Made by a program: the position numbers and the translations under genes. Below the pieces are notes generated by a model. It worked only from the letters and a program-made list of their open reading frames with translations. It was not told the origin of the DNA and ran no database searches. Of a stretch of DNA of 37,258 nt, positions 6,336 through 14,315 are shown piece after piece (within the stretch, counting starts at the first letter, position 1; each line of letters starts with the position of its first letter). Source of the stretch: Chloroflexota bacterium (GTDB lineage: Bacteria; Chloroflexota; Anaerolineae; 4572-78; NAK82); assembly GCA_024276515.1 (NCBI GenBank), contig JAJRXB010000232.1, forward strand, positions 1 to 37,258, in the 5' to 3' direction.

Positions 6336-7601
6336 GTGAACACATTATCGGTAGTAATTCCGGCGCTGAACGAAGAGGACGGTATCGCCGACATTATCGA
6401 GCGGGTGCTGGCCGTCAGAGAGCCGCTGGCCGAGGTTGGCGTCTCGGACCTGGAATTGGTTGTGGTGGACGATGGCTCGCGCGACCGGACGGCCGAAATT
6501 GTCGCCAGCTACCCGGAAGTGGTGTTGGTGCAACATCCGGTCAACCGGGGGTATGGTGCGGCCATCAAAACCGGCTTTCGTGCGGCGCGGGGCGACTTGC
6601 TGGCCTTTCTCGACGCGGATGGCACCTACCCGCCCGAATATTTTCCGCAGCTTTGCCAGCCCATCCTGGAGGACAGGGCTGACTTGGTCATCGGCTCGCG
6701 GATGGCCGGTGCCGAAAGCGACATGCCGTTGGTCCGCCGTTTGGGCAACATGGTTTTTGCCACGTTGGTATCGGTCATTGGCAATCAACGGGTCAGCGAC
6801 AGCGCCAGCGGACAGCGGGTGCTCCGGCGCGATGCGTTGTTGCTCCTTTACCCCCTGCCCGATGGCCTGAACTTTACGCCGGTGATGAGCACGCGCGCCG
6901 TTCACGAAAACCTGCGCACCGTGGAGGTGCCCATCCCCTACGCCGAGCGGGTGGGGCGGTCGAAACTGAGCGTGGTGCGGGATGGATTTCGGTTCCTCAG
7001 TTCCATTGTCACCACGGCGATGACCTACAACCCGGTCCGACTCCTCGGCGGGGTGGGGGCCGGGCTGGTGTTGGTTGCCATCCTGGTGGCCCTCTTCGCC
7101 GGGCTGGTTGGCGTCGGCGAAAATGCGTCCGACTGGCCCTTTTCGCGGTTTTTTGCCGCCTTTGTGCTGGCTGCGGTGGGCATCAACCTGTTTTCGGTCG
7201 GGGCGACGTTCAACTATTTGGTGTCGCTCTTCCACAAGCGTCAGGTGCGACAGGGGCTATTCGGTCGCCCGCTTTTCCGCACCCCGCTGGAAAATCACTT
7301 TGGCTGGATGGGGTTGGCTGCGGCGGCGGGCGGAGTCGTCGTCTACGTGCTGGCAGTGCTGTTGCAGTTGAACTCGTCGGGGGTGGTGCCTCCCTGGTTC
7401 GCGCCGGCCGTCAGCTCGGTGCTGGTGTTGAGCGGCGTTCAGTTGATGACTTCCTGGCTGTTGGTGAAAGTGCTGGCCCAGCTCAGCGAGCGCGAAATTC
7501 GCGTCCACGACGATCTGGGGACACAGCAGGAGGGTGTTGTGTCGGCCCCGGCCGCGCCGGCCGGCGCGGCAGTGGAAGGGTTGGCAGCGCAGGTGCGGTG
7601 A
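6336..7601 (+). CDS. Polyprenyl-phosphate-type family 2 glycosyltransferase with C-terminal membrane domain
   Basis: A 421-residue GT2 of the dolichol-phosphate-mannose-synthase/ArnC class. Residues 1-230 are the GT-A domain: VVIPALNEEDGI at the start, VVVDDGSRDRT near residue 45, FLDADGTYPP with the metal-binding DxD near 92-96, and a QRV acceptor motif around 163-166. Four hydrophobic helices follow (about 231-256, 271-298, 326-350 and 362-387), then a short Ala-rich tail. Family members move a sugar from an NDP-sugar to polyprenyl phosphate at the cytoplasmic face; the lipid-linked sugar can later feed GT39/ArnT-like enzymes, one of which lies at 31896. The GTG start at 6336 is preceded by GGGAGG 8 nt away. 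Donor sugar unknown. Confidence 0.88.
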   Translation: MNTLSVVIPALNEEDGIADIIERVLAVREPLAEVGVSDLELVVVDDGSRDRTAEIVASYPEVVLVQHPVNRGYGAAIKTGFRAARGDLLAFLDADGTYPPEYFPQLCQPILEDRADLVIGSRMAGAESDMPLVRRLGNMVFATLVSVIGNQRVSDSASGQRVLRRDALLLLYPLPDGLNFTPVMSTRAVHENLRTVEVPIPYAERVGRSKLSVVRDGFRFLSSIVTTAMTYNPVRLLGGVGAGLVLVAILVALFAGLVGVGENASDWPFSRFFAAFVLAAVGINLFSVGATFNYLVSLFHKRQVRQGLFGRPLFRTPLENHFGWMGLAAAAGGVVVYVLAVLLQLNSSGVVPPWFAPAVSSVLVLSGVQLMTSWLLVKVLAQLSEREIRVHDDLGTQQEGVVSAPAAPAGAAVEGLAAQVR

Positions 7602-7611
7602 GTCTAAAAAG

Positions 7612-7662
7612 GGACGAAGGACGGAGGACGAAGATTCGTCGTTGGTCATTGGTCCTTCGTCC
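7612..7662. repeat. Inverted repeat with nested palindrome between two genes
   Basis: GGACGAAGGAC (7612-7622) and GTCCTTCGTCC (7652-7662) are exact 11-bp inverted arms. Between them GACGAA/TTCGTC (7627-7632 with 7635-7640) forms a second small stem. The stretch is built from repeated GGACGAAG/GGAGGACG words. It lies in the 99-nt gap after the GT2 gene and before the radical SAM ribosome-binding site. Confidence 0.6.
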
Positions 7663-7700
7663 AGAGAATGAGAGAATGGTGGGTAAGGAGCGGGTAGTAC

Positions 7701-9392
7701 GTGGACGAAAAGGGTGTGTGGCACAATCTTGGAACGCGGAAGCTGAAGTCGGTGCGCGAGCCCACCTATCCCGAGGTGGGACCGGTGCTGGCGAAGCTCC
7801 CCCGTCCACGGCCCGAAGGAGCCGTGGACGTGATGTTGGTCAACCCGCCGTCGCCCGATGGCGGGGTCTGGATTCGCAGCCAGCACCGGGTAGGCCGGCG
7901 CTCGCGCGAGAATATGATCTGGCCGCAGGTGTCGTTGGCTCAACTGGCGGCTATGCTGCACCCGGATTACAGTGTCGAGGTGGTGGACGCTATCGCCACC
8001 CGCATGACCTGGCCTGAGTTTGAACAACTGCTGCGAGAGAAGCAACCCCGGTATTATCTGACCCAGGTGACCGCACCGACGTTGACCAACGACATGTACG
8101 GCGTCTTCCTGGCCCGCAGTCTGGGAGCGAAGACGATGGCCTTCGGCACTCACGTCACGCCCATGGTGCACGAAACGCTGGAACGTTTCCCGGCGCTGGA
8201 CTTTGTGTTGCGGGGTGAGCCAGAGATGACTCTGCGCGAGTTGATAGACACGCTGGAGGTGATCGAGGGGCGGTGGCAGGTGAGCGGCGGCCGTTTGCGG
8301 CGGGCGGATGGCCGCATCGCCGACCAGGAGGGACACGTCTACAGATTGCTGGCCGACTCTGACCCCACGTGGCGACCTGCCTGGTCTCTGGATGATCCCT
8401 CAATCCCCGATCATCTCCTGTCGGCCATCAAGGGACTGGGCTGGCGGCGGAATGGCGAAATCGTGGTCAACACCGACCGGCCGTTCATCGCCAACCTGGA
8501 CGATTTGCCCATGCCGCTGCATCACCTGCTCCCATTGGACCGCTATCGTGTTCCCATGATCAAAGGGCCTTACACTTTCATCGTCACCAGCCGGGGTTGC
8601 ACCGCCGGTTGCAAATATTGCATCAAACACGTCAGCTATCAATACTCGGTGCGCGCCCGCTCGCCGGAGAACATCGTAGAAGAGTTGTGGCTGCTCCACG
8701 ACCTGGGGATTCACAACATCCACATGTACGCCGACCTGTTCACCGTCAGCCGGGACCAGGTGGTGGGCCTGTGCGAACTGATCATCGAACAGGGGCTCAA
8801 GGTCCGCTGGACGTGCAACAGTCGGGTGGACTACGTGGACGAGGAGATGCTGGCTTTGATGGGCAAGGCAGGTTGCTGGATGATCTCCTGGGGCATCGAG
8901 TCGGCGTCGGAGGAAATTTTGCGTCGGGCGCGCAAGGGGGCCTATCCCGACAAGGTGGAACAGGCGCTGCGCTGGTCGAAACAGGCCGGCATCGGCAATT
9001 GGGGCTATTTTATCATCGGGCTGCCCGGCGAGACAGAGGAGACGATCCGGCAAACCATCGACTTCGCCAAAAAGCTGCCGCTGGACCTGGCCCTCTTCCA
9101 CATCGCTGCCCCCTATCCCGGCACGCCTTTCTTCTTCGACGTGATCGAAAACGGCTGGTTCCGACCGGGCACCACCTGGGAAGAAGTGGATATGGATCGC
9201 TCCACCGTGCTGGACTACGGCCAAAGTGGACTCACCGCCGAACAACTGGAATACTGGCAGCGGCGAGCCACCCGCGAATGGTCGCTGCGACCTGGCCCCA
9301 TTTGGACGATGCTCAAGGGGTTGAATTCCTGGGCGGGCTTCAAGAGCGCCGTGGACATCGGGTTGCAGACGCTGTCGTTTGTTCGAGGATAA
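7701..9392 (+). CDS. Radical SAM protein with N-terminal cobalamin-binding-like domain
   Basis: A 563-residue protein. Residues about 45-190 look like a B12-binding Rossmann domain as found in BchE-type radical SAM enzymes: VDVMLVNPPSPDGG, the segment GTHVTPMVHETLERFPALD, then FVLRGEPE. The DxHxxG base-off motif is not visible, as is common in that class. The radical SAM core has the SRGCTAGCKYC motif (C-x3-C-x2-C for the 4Fe-4S cluster, about residues 299-308), and later GLPGETEET. Such enzymes perform methylations, cyclisations or other radical chemistry; the substrate here is unknown. The position between a GT2 and a secreted protein in a glycan locus suggests modification of a sugar or lipid carrier. 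GTG start at 7701 with TAAGGAG (7684-7690) upstream. Requires low-oxygen conditions or protection from oxygen. Confidence 0.85.
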   Translation: MDEKGVWHNLGTRKLKSVREPTYPEVGPVLAKLPRPRPEGAVDVMLVNPPSPDGGVWIRSQHRVGRRSRENMIWPQVSLAQLAAMLHPDYSVEVVDAIATRMTWPEFEQLLREKQPRYYLTQVTAPTLTNDMYGVFLARSLGAKTMAFGTHVTPMVHETLERFPALDFVLRGEPEMTLRELIDTLEVIEGRWQVSGGRLRRADGRIADQEGHVYRLLADSDPTWRPAWSLDDPSIPDHLLSAIKGLGWRRNGEIVVNTDRPFIANLDDLPMPLHHLLPLDRYRVPMIKGPYTFIVTSRGCTAGCKYCIKHVSYQYSVRARSPENIVEELWLLHDLGIHNIHMYADLFTVSRDQVVGLCELIIEQGLKVRWTCNSRVDYVDEEMLALMGKAGCWMISWGIESASEEILRRARKGAYPDKVEQALRWSKQAGIGNWGYFIIGLPGETEETIRQTIDFAKKLPLDLALFHIAAPYPGTPFFFDVIENGWFRPGTTWEEVDMDRSTVLDYGQSGLTAEQLEYWQRRATREWSLRPGPIWTMLKGLNSWAGFKSAVDIGLQTLSFVRG

Positions 9393-9398
9393 AGACTT

Positions 9399-11312
9399 AT
9401 GTGGCAATTACGTGAACGGTTTGGCACCCGAACTATCGTCGCCACCGTGGTTTTGCTGGTGGGGATGGCCCTTTTGGGTGTGTTGGCCTACATCGCCTCC
9501 ACTTCGCCGGCGCCGGCCACACCGCAGGTGTTGATCGAAGACACCCCGACCGCCACCTTCACGCCGTTGCCGTTGCCGGTGATCACCCCCAAACCCGCAG
9601 CGTCGCCGACGGAGAGCCCCCGGCCACTGATCAGCCCCACCGTCGCCCCTGTCTCGGCGGCCGGAGGGATTGTGTACGCCATCTCGCCGCGCGTCAACGC
9701 CGTGGGCTGGGTTCGTTCGGGCGAAAGCGGCAACCATTTCGGCGGCAGTAACCTGTTCGCCGGCTGGAGCGACGGTCGGCACTACCTGGGCGCTGTGCAA
9801 TTCGATCTCTCCTTCCTCCCGGCCGACGCCCTGATTTATTCGGCGCGGATCGAGCTGACCGGCTTGCAGGACGCCGGCCTGGGGAGCGACGGGACGTGGA
9901 CTCTCTCGCTGTTGAGCGATGCCATGGAGGATCAGTGGGCTTCGCACACCTACGAAGTCATCAGCAACGCGCCGGTAGACGCGGTCATCCCCCCCGCGTT
10001 GACGCCCGCCGACCTGGGACGGACGCGCGTCAACGTTTTTGAATTCAGCGCCGAGCAGCGGTCGCTGCTCGAAAAGCGGCTGGCGGTGGGGAGCGTTTCG
10101 TTCCGGATCGATGGCCCGGCCGGCGGCCCGGACAACCTTTTTGCCTGGGACACCGGGTACGGGGCGGGCACATTGGGACGGGGCCCCATCCTGCGGCTGG
10201 GTGTGTTGTTGCCCACGCCCATCCCCAACGTCACCCAAACGGCCGAGGCGGAGATACTGGCCGCCGGCTACACGCCAACGCCGACGGCCACCTACTTCGT
10301 CGTCACCAGCACGCCGACGCCGGAGAACATCTTCACTCTGGCGGCGATGGCGGCCACGGCCACCCAGGTGGCAACGGCGACGGGGACCTACACCCCGGTG
10401 CCGGAGAACTGGGTGACACCCATCGTCGTCACGCCGCGTCCCACGCCGGCCAACACGGCGACGGCGGTGTATCGAGACGCGGTCGCCACCGCCGAGGCTA
10501 TCGCCTTTGGCACGCCCACCCCCACGCCCATCAACGTGTGGACGGCCACGCCGACGCCGGTCTTCGTGCTGCTCGACGGCGAGATCCCGACCCCGGCACC
10601 CACGCCGACTCCCACGGCCACACCCGGCCCCATCCCGTCGGTGCTGGTGGGTAAGATCGCCTTTCTCTCGGACCGGGCCGGGGGCGACGAGCCGTTGGTG
10701 TACGTGATGGACCCAGACGGCAGCAACCTGGCCATCCTGACCGACCGGGTCCACTACGACCTGGCGGTGGCGCGCGATGCCTACTCTGCCGACCAGCGAT
10801 ACCGGGTGTTCGTGAAGGATGCGATCATTGATACGGGCACGGAGGATCGCTTCGGCAACGTCGTGCCCATTCAACTGAGAGTTCCTACCCTTTTCTTCTA
10901 CGATTTCTATTATAAAGTGGAGAAACAAATCACCCACTTTGGTGCGGGCATCGCCTATGAGCCGGCCTGGTCGCCCACCGCCGACCAAATCGCCTTCGTC
11001 TCCAACGACAGCGGCAACGACGAGATTTGGATCATCAATCGCGATGGCAGCGGTGCCCTTCAATTGACGAGCGATACGTATGGTTGGTGGGACAAACACC
11101 CTTCTTTCTCGCCTGACGGCTCACAGATCGTGTTCTGGTCCAACCGCACCGGAAACAAACAGATTTGGGTGATGCCTGTACCTGGGGCGCAGGCACAGGT
11201 AAACATCGACGGCAGCGGGCTGTACAGTCTCAGCCACACCGCGTTCAACGACTGGGACCCGGTGTGGATCAAATACACCGATCCACCCCGCGATCCGACG
11301 CTGGTTGAATAG
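9399..11312 (+). CDS. Secreted or membrane-anchored TolB-like beta-propeller protein with Thr/Pro-rich linkers
   Basis: A 637-residue protein starting 6 nt after the radical SAM gene. A hydrophobic helix (residues about 13-33) serves as signal anchor. There follows a Thr/Pro-rich spacer (about 45-85), then a domain of about 190 residues with YLGAVQFDLSFLPADALIYS and ARIEL, which resembles DNRLRE/carbohydrate-binding-like beta domains. A second long spacer full of TPTPT words spans about residues 275-410. The end (about 415-630) carries WD40-like PD40 repeats: GKIAFLSDRAGGDEPLVYVM, YEPAWSPTADQIAFVSN, HPSFSPDGSQIVFWS. It is probably outside the cell, binding glycan or protein. The spacers are candidates for O-glycosylation. 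No catalytic residues were recognised. Confidence 0.8.
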   Translation: MWQLRERFGTRTIVATVVLLVGMALLGVLAYIASTSPAPATPQVLIEDTPTATFTPLPLPVITPKPAASPTESPRPLISPTVAPVSAAGGIVYAISPRVNAVGWVRSGESGNHFGGSNLFAGWSDGRHYLGAVQFDLSFLPADALIYSARIELTGLQDAGLGSDGTWTLSLLSDAMEDQWASHTYEVISNAPVDAVIPPALTPADLGRTRVNVFEFSAEQRSLLEKRLAVGSVSFRIDGPAGGPDNLFAWDTGYGAGTLGRGPILRLGVLLPTPIPNVTQTAEAEILAAGYTPTPTATYFVVTSTPTPENIFTLAAMAATATQVATATGTYTPVPENWVTPIVVTPRPTPANTATAVYRDAVATAEAIAFGTPTPTPINVWTATPTPVFVLLDGEIPTPAPTPTPTATPGPIPSVLVGKIAFLSDRAGGDEPLVYVMDPDGSNLAILTDRVHYDLAVARDAYSADQRYRVFVKDAIIDTGTEDRFGNVVPIQLRVPTLFFYDFYYKVEKQITHFGAGIAYEPAWSPTADQIAFVSNDSGNDEIWIINRDGSGALQLTSDTYGWWDKHPSFSPDGSQIVFWSNRTGNKQIWVMPVPGAQAQVNIDGSGLYSLSHTAFNDWDPVWIKYTDPPRDPTLVE

Positions 11313-11329
11313 ATAGAGGCGAAGAAATA

Positions 11330-11434
11330 GAGGCGAGGCATTCCAGAGAGACCATGTAGGTGACAGGCATTTACAAAAGTGCCTGTCACCTGAACAGCTA
11401 CGTCGGGAGCGTGGTGCCGGGGATGCCTTGCCTC
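11330..11434. repeat. Long imperfect palindrome in the gap before the kinase gene
   Basis: Outer arms GAGGCGAGGCATTCC (11330-11344) and GGATGCCTTGCCTC (11421-11434) pair nearly fully. Inside is an exact 12-bp stem, AGGTGACAGGCA (11358-11369) with TGCCTGTCACCT (11380-11391). The 3' half shares CTACGT, GAGCG and GGATGCCTTGC in order with the element at 6062-6113. It may end transcription of the beta-propeller gene, but lacks a classical T-run immediately after the stem. Confidence 0.7.
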
Positions 11435-11451
11435 TGCTTGACCTGGCACCT

Positions 11452-11505
11452 CTAACTTTTTTCTAACTAATCTCACATTGAGTTCCTATGTTGATGTGCT
11501 AGGAT
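11452..11505 (+). promoter_or_regulatory. Predicted promoter of the kinase/ABC-exporter operon with CTAAC direct-repeat box
   Basis: CTAACTTTTTT (from 11452) and CTAACTA (from 11463) are direct repeats one helical turn (11 bp) apart. TCTCACA then leads into TTGAGT (11478-11483), a 16-nt spacer and TAGGAT (11500-11505), a plausible -35/-10 pair. The 38 nt from 11452 to 11489 are identical to 23323-23360 except at two positions, although the flanks differ. Strong conservation in two intergenic sites of one locus supports a shared regulator. OmpR/PhoB-type regulators bind such direct repeats. Confidence 0.68.
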
Positions 11506-11647
11506 TGGGGGCGTAGGAGCGAGCGAGGCTCGCCATACTATTGCTCTGGTCGGTCTGCCCGGCCTTCCGTTCGCCTGCCGGGACGGGCGGGCGCAGGTGC
11601 AGGCAGGCAAGACAGGCCGGCCGGGCCAGGATTGGGGGCACGAGTCA
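11506..11647 (+). other. Structured GC-rich 5' leader of the kinase gene
   Basis: Between the predicted promoter and the ATG at 11648 lie about 140 nt with several stems. GCGAGC/GCTCGC makes a tight hairpin (11519-11524 with 11528-11533). GCCCGGCC (11557-11564) pairs with GGCCGGGC (11619-11626), and within that loop GCCTGCC (11573-11579) pairs with GGCAGGC (11602-11608). The nested stems end about 8 nt before the GGGGGC likely to serve as ribosome-binding site. It may control translation or simply be a dispersed palindrome; no known riboswitch family was recognised. Confidence 0.5.
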
Positions 11648-13513
11648 ATGGAATTAGGACGCTATTTTGACGTGGTAAAGCGCTGGTGGTGGTTGATCGT
11701 CGTCAGCGTGGCGCTGGCGGCTGGTGCCAGCTACGTGTACAGCGAGCGGCAGCCGCGCATCTACGCCTCGCGGACCACGCTGATGGTCGGCACCAGCATC
11801 CAGAGTTCCAATCCCGATTTACGTGATCTGGGCCTGAGCCGAACGCTGGCCGAGATTTATGGGCAGCTTGTGCTTCGCAAACCGATCACGCAGGCAGTGA
11901 TCGACAAGCTGGGGCTGGATATGTCCCCCAGTCAATTGTCGGGCATGATCAACACCAAAGTGATCCCAGACGCTCAGCTTCTTGAGATCACTGTGCTCGA
12001 CGTGCATCCCCAGCGGGCGCAGATATTGGCCGATGCGGTTGCCAGGGAGCTGATTTTGCAAAGCCCGACTGAGGCAAAAGAACAGCAGGCCACGCGCCAG
12101 TTCATCTATTCCCAGCTCCAGGAGTTGCAGGACAAGATCGAAGAGGTGAGCCGCCAGATCAAGGAGATTGAGGACTCGATGCTGAGTATGACCTCGGCCG
12201 CCGACATCGCCGAGGCCAAGTCACGTCTGTCCGAACTCCAGGCTTTGAAATCCAACTATCAGGCCAACTACACCGGGCTGTTGGGCTACCTCTCCGACTC
12301 GTCCATCAACACGCTCACCATCGTCGAGCCGGCCACCATTTCTACCAAGCCGGTTGCGCCCAACGTGAAGAAGAACGTTCTGATTGCGGCGATTGCCGGT
12401 CTGGCGTTGTCGGTGAGCGCTGTGCTGCTGCTGGAATTTGCCAGCGATACCCTGACGTGGCACGCGAAGGGCGTTCAAACCGTGGTCGGTGTCCCGATTC
12501 TGGGGGCTCTGGGCAAACTGCCGCCTTCGTCGGACAAACTGATCGCCCGTGCCGATTTGTGGTCGCCCGAGGCCGATGCCATTCGCAACATGCGGACGAA
12601 CATCTTCCTTTCGATGCGTGATCGCAACATTCGCACGTTGCTCATTACCAGCCCTGAGATGGGGGCGGGTAAAACTCTCACGGCGGCCAATCTGGCGGCC
12701 ATCACCGCTTCGGGGGGGTCTCCTGCCATTTTGGTTGACGCCGACTTGCGCAAGCCGTCGATTCACGAATTGTTCGACCTGCCCAACCTGTTGGGGCTGG
12801 CCGACGTGCTGGCGGCCTCGGAGGAGACGTTCGACGAGACGTTGGACAAGGCACTGCAATCGGTGGACATCGCCAACCTGTGGGTCTTGCCGGCGGGCAA
12901 GGTTCCCATTGACCCCACCCTGCTCCTGGGCTCGTCCAATCTGACCTGGCTGATCGAACGTTTGCAGGAGCGGGCCGGACTGGTGGTCTTTGACTGTGGG
13001 CCGGTGTTGTTGCATCCCGACTCGGCCATTCTGGCAACCCGGGTAGATGCGTCGCTGCTGGTTGTCAGACACGACCAGAGCAGTCGGCGCGCCACCCAAA
13101 AAGCGGTTGACCGTTTTGCGGCGTTGGGCCTGACCAATCTGGTTGGCGTCGTGTTCAATGGAGTCCACCTGCCGCGCCGCTATTACGTTTACACTCATCG
13201 TCGGGCTAAGCCACGTAAGCGCCGGGGAGCGGTCGCCAGAAGTGGTGGTGCCCGGAGTTGGCTGGGACGCTTCGGGCTGCCCCTGGGAGGGGGGCAGGTG
13301 GCCCAGGCCGACGACTCTATGCTTTCGTCGGTGGACGTGGCCGAGTACCTGGGGGTTACAGAAGCTACCGCCTCTCGTTGGTGCGAAACGGGACGCATCC
13401 CGGCTACCAAGATCGGTCGCCAGTGGTGGGTCCGCCCGGAGGACCTGCGTCGGTTTGCGATGGACTACAGTGGCGGCCGTGACCTGAAAGAACTGGAACT
13501 GTCTGAGGTTTGA
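11648..13513 (+). CDS. Wzc-like polysaccharide co-polymerase/tyrosine autokinase with C-terminal excisionase-type HTH domain
   Basis: A 621-residue fusion. Residues about 1-260 are a Wzz-type chain-length domain: first membrane helix near 14-34 (WWWLIVVSVALAAGA), a coiled-coil stretch near 143-205, second helix near 241-262. Residues about 300-520 are the cytoplasmic BY-kinase: Walker A SPEMGAGKT (about 335-343), Walker A' ILVDADLRKP (about 361-370), Walker B-like VVFDCGPVLL (about 446). The short tyrosine cluster RRYYVYTHRR may be the autophosphorylation site. After a basic linker, residues about 558-612 form a MerR/excisionase-like HTH: VDVAEYLGVTEATASRW, then GRIPATKIGRQWWVRPEDL. An HTH on such a kinase is unusual and suggests DNA binding. 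The ATG at 11648 is chosen; a GTG at 11597 lies in the leader stems. It precedes wzm by 1 nt. Confidence 0.88.
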   Translation: MELGRYFDVVKRWWWLIVVSVALAAGASYVYSERQPRIYASRTTLMVGTSIQSSNPDLRDLGLSRTLAEIYGQLVLRKPITQAVIDKLGLDMSPSQLSGMINTKVIPDAQLLEITVLDVHPQRAQILADAVARELILQSPTEAKEQQATRQFIYSQLQELQDKIEEVSRQIKEIEDSMLSMTSAADIAEAKSRLSELQALKSNYQANYTGLLGYLSDSSINTLTIVEPATISTKPVAPNVKKNVLIAAIAGLALSVSAVLLLEFASDTLTWHAKGVQTVVGVPILGALGKLPPSSDKLIARADLWSPEADAIRNMRTNIFLSMRDRNIRTLLITSPEMGAGKTLTAANLAAITASGGSPAILVDADLRKPSIHELFDLPNLLGLADVLAASEETFDETLDKALQSVDIANLWVLPAGKVPIDPTLLLGSSNLTWLIERLQERAGLVVFDCGPVLLHPDSAILATRVDASLLVVRHDQSSRRATQKAVDRFAALGLTNLVGVVFNGVHLPRRYYVYTHRRAKPRKRRGAVARSGGARSWLGRFGLPLGGGQVAQADDSMLSSVDVAEYLGVTEATASRWCETGRIPATKIGRQWWVRPEDLRRFAMDYSGGRDLKELELSEV

Positions 13514-13514
13514 G

Positions 13515-14297
13515 ATGCTGGCAAACATACGAGAGCTCTCTGCTCACCGTGGGTTGCTCATCAACTGGGTGATCCGCGACATCAAGGTGCGTTACAAACA
13601 ATCTCTGATGGGGGCGGCCTGGGCTGTTTTGCAGCCGCTATCGGCCACCCTCATCTTTGCCCTCATTTTCTCTCGTTTTGTCCGTGTGCCGACCGACGGC
13701 ATTCCCTATCCAATTTTCTACTACTCGGCCCTGTTGCCCTGGACTTTTTTTGCCTCCTCTATCACCTTTGGGGTGGGCAGTCTGGTCAGCAATATGAGTC
13801 TGGTGACCAAGATTTACTTCCCGCGCGAGATTTTGCCCCTCTCGGCGGTGTTGGCCAGCATGGTGGATTTCTTCATCGCCTCGATCATCTTCGTTGGGAT
13901 GATGATCTTCTACCAGGTGCCTTTGAGCGCCAGCCTGATCTGCATCCCCCTGCTGCTTCTGATTCAGATCACCCTGACGGTTGGGGTCGTGCTGTTCGCG
14001 TCGGCGATGAACGTGTTTTACCGGGACGTTCGCTTTGTGATTCCTTTGGGCCTTCAATTGTGGATGTATCTCACGCCGATCATCTATCCGCTAAACATGG
14101 TCCCCGAGCGGTTTCGCGCCCTGTATATGCTGAACCCGATGGCTTCGGTCATCGACTCGTATCGCCGCACCATCTTGCTGGGAGAATGGCCCTCCTTCTC
14201 GTATCTGGCGTTGGGAGGGCTGACGGCTGCCGTTTTGTTGGTCGTGGCCTACTGGTACTTCAAGCGGTCCGAGGCCGTGTTTGCCGACATCATCTAG
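13515..14297 (+). CDS. wzm: ABC-2 type polysaccharide export permease
   Basis: A 260-residue integral membrane protein with about six helices, the channel half of a Wzm/Wzt exporter for lipid-linked polysaccharide or teichoic-acid-like polymer. Typical features are the amphipathic N-terminus with WVIRDIKVRYKQSLMGAAWA, followed by LQPLSATLIFALIFSRFVRV, the cytoplasmic FPREILPLSAV segment, and the C-terminal YLTPIIYPLNMVP, LNPMASVIDSYRRTIL motifs. The ATG at 13515 follows the kinase stop by one nucleotide, with TGAGG upstream as ribosome-binding site, so the genes are surely co-transcribed. The partner ATPase gene begins 18 nt after the stop. Confidence 0.92.
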   Translation: MLANIRELSAHRGLLINWVIRDIKVRYKQSLMGAAWAVLQPLSATLIFALIFSRFVRVPTDGIPYPIFYYSALLPWTFFASSITFGVGSLVSNMSLVTKIYFPREILPLSAVLASMVDFFIASIIFVGMMIFYQVPLSASLICIPLLLLIQITLTVGVVLFASAMNVFYRDVRFVIPLGLQLWMYLTPIIYPLNMVPERFRALYMLNPMASVIDSYRRTILLGEWPSFSYLALGGLTAAVLLVVAYWYFKRSEAVFADII

Positions 14298-14315
14298 AGC
14301 TTCGTCGAGGGTGTG

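Noticed and set aside
9408-11099. Minus-strand frame of 563 codons opposite the beta-propeller gene
   Set aside because: Arg/Gly/Asp-rich low-complexity product is the mirror of the TPTPT spacers; the plus-strand protein has a signal anchor and recognisable repeats.
11597-11647. GTG at 11597 as start of the kinase gene
   Set aside because: It lies inside the leader stems and would add 17 Gly/Arg-rich residues before the conserved MELGRYFDVVKRWWW start; ATG 11648 fits the family.
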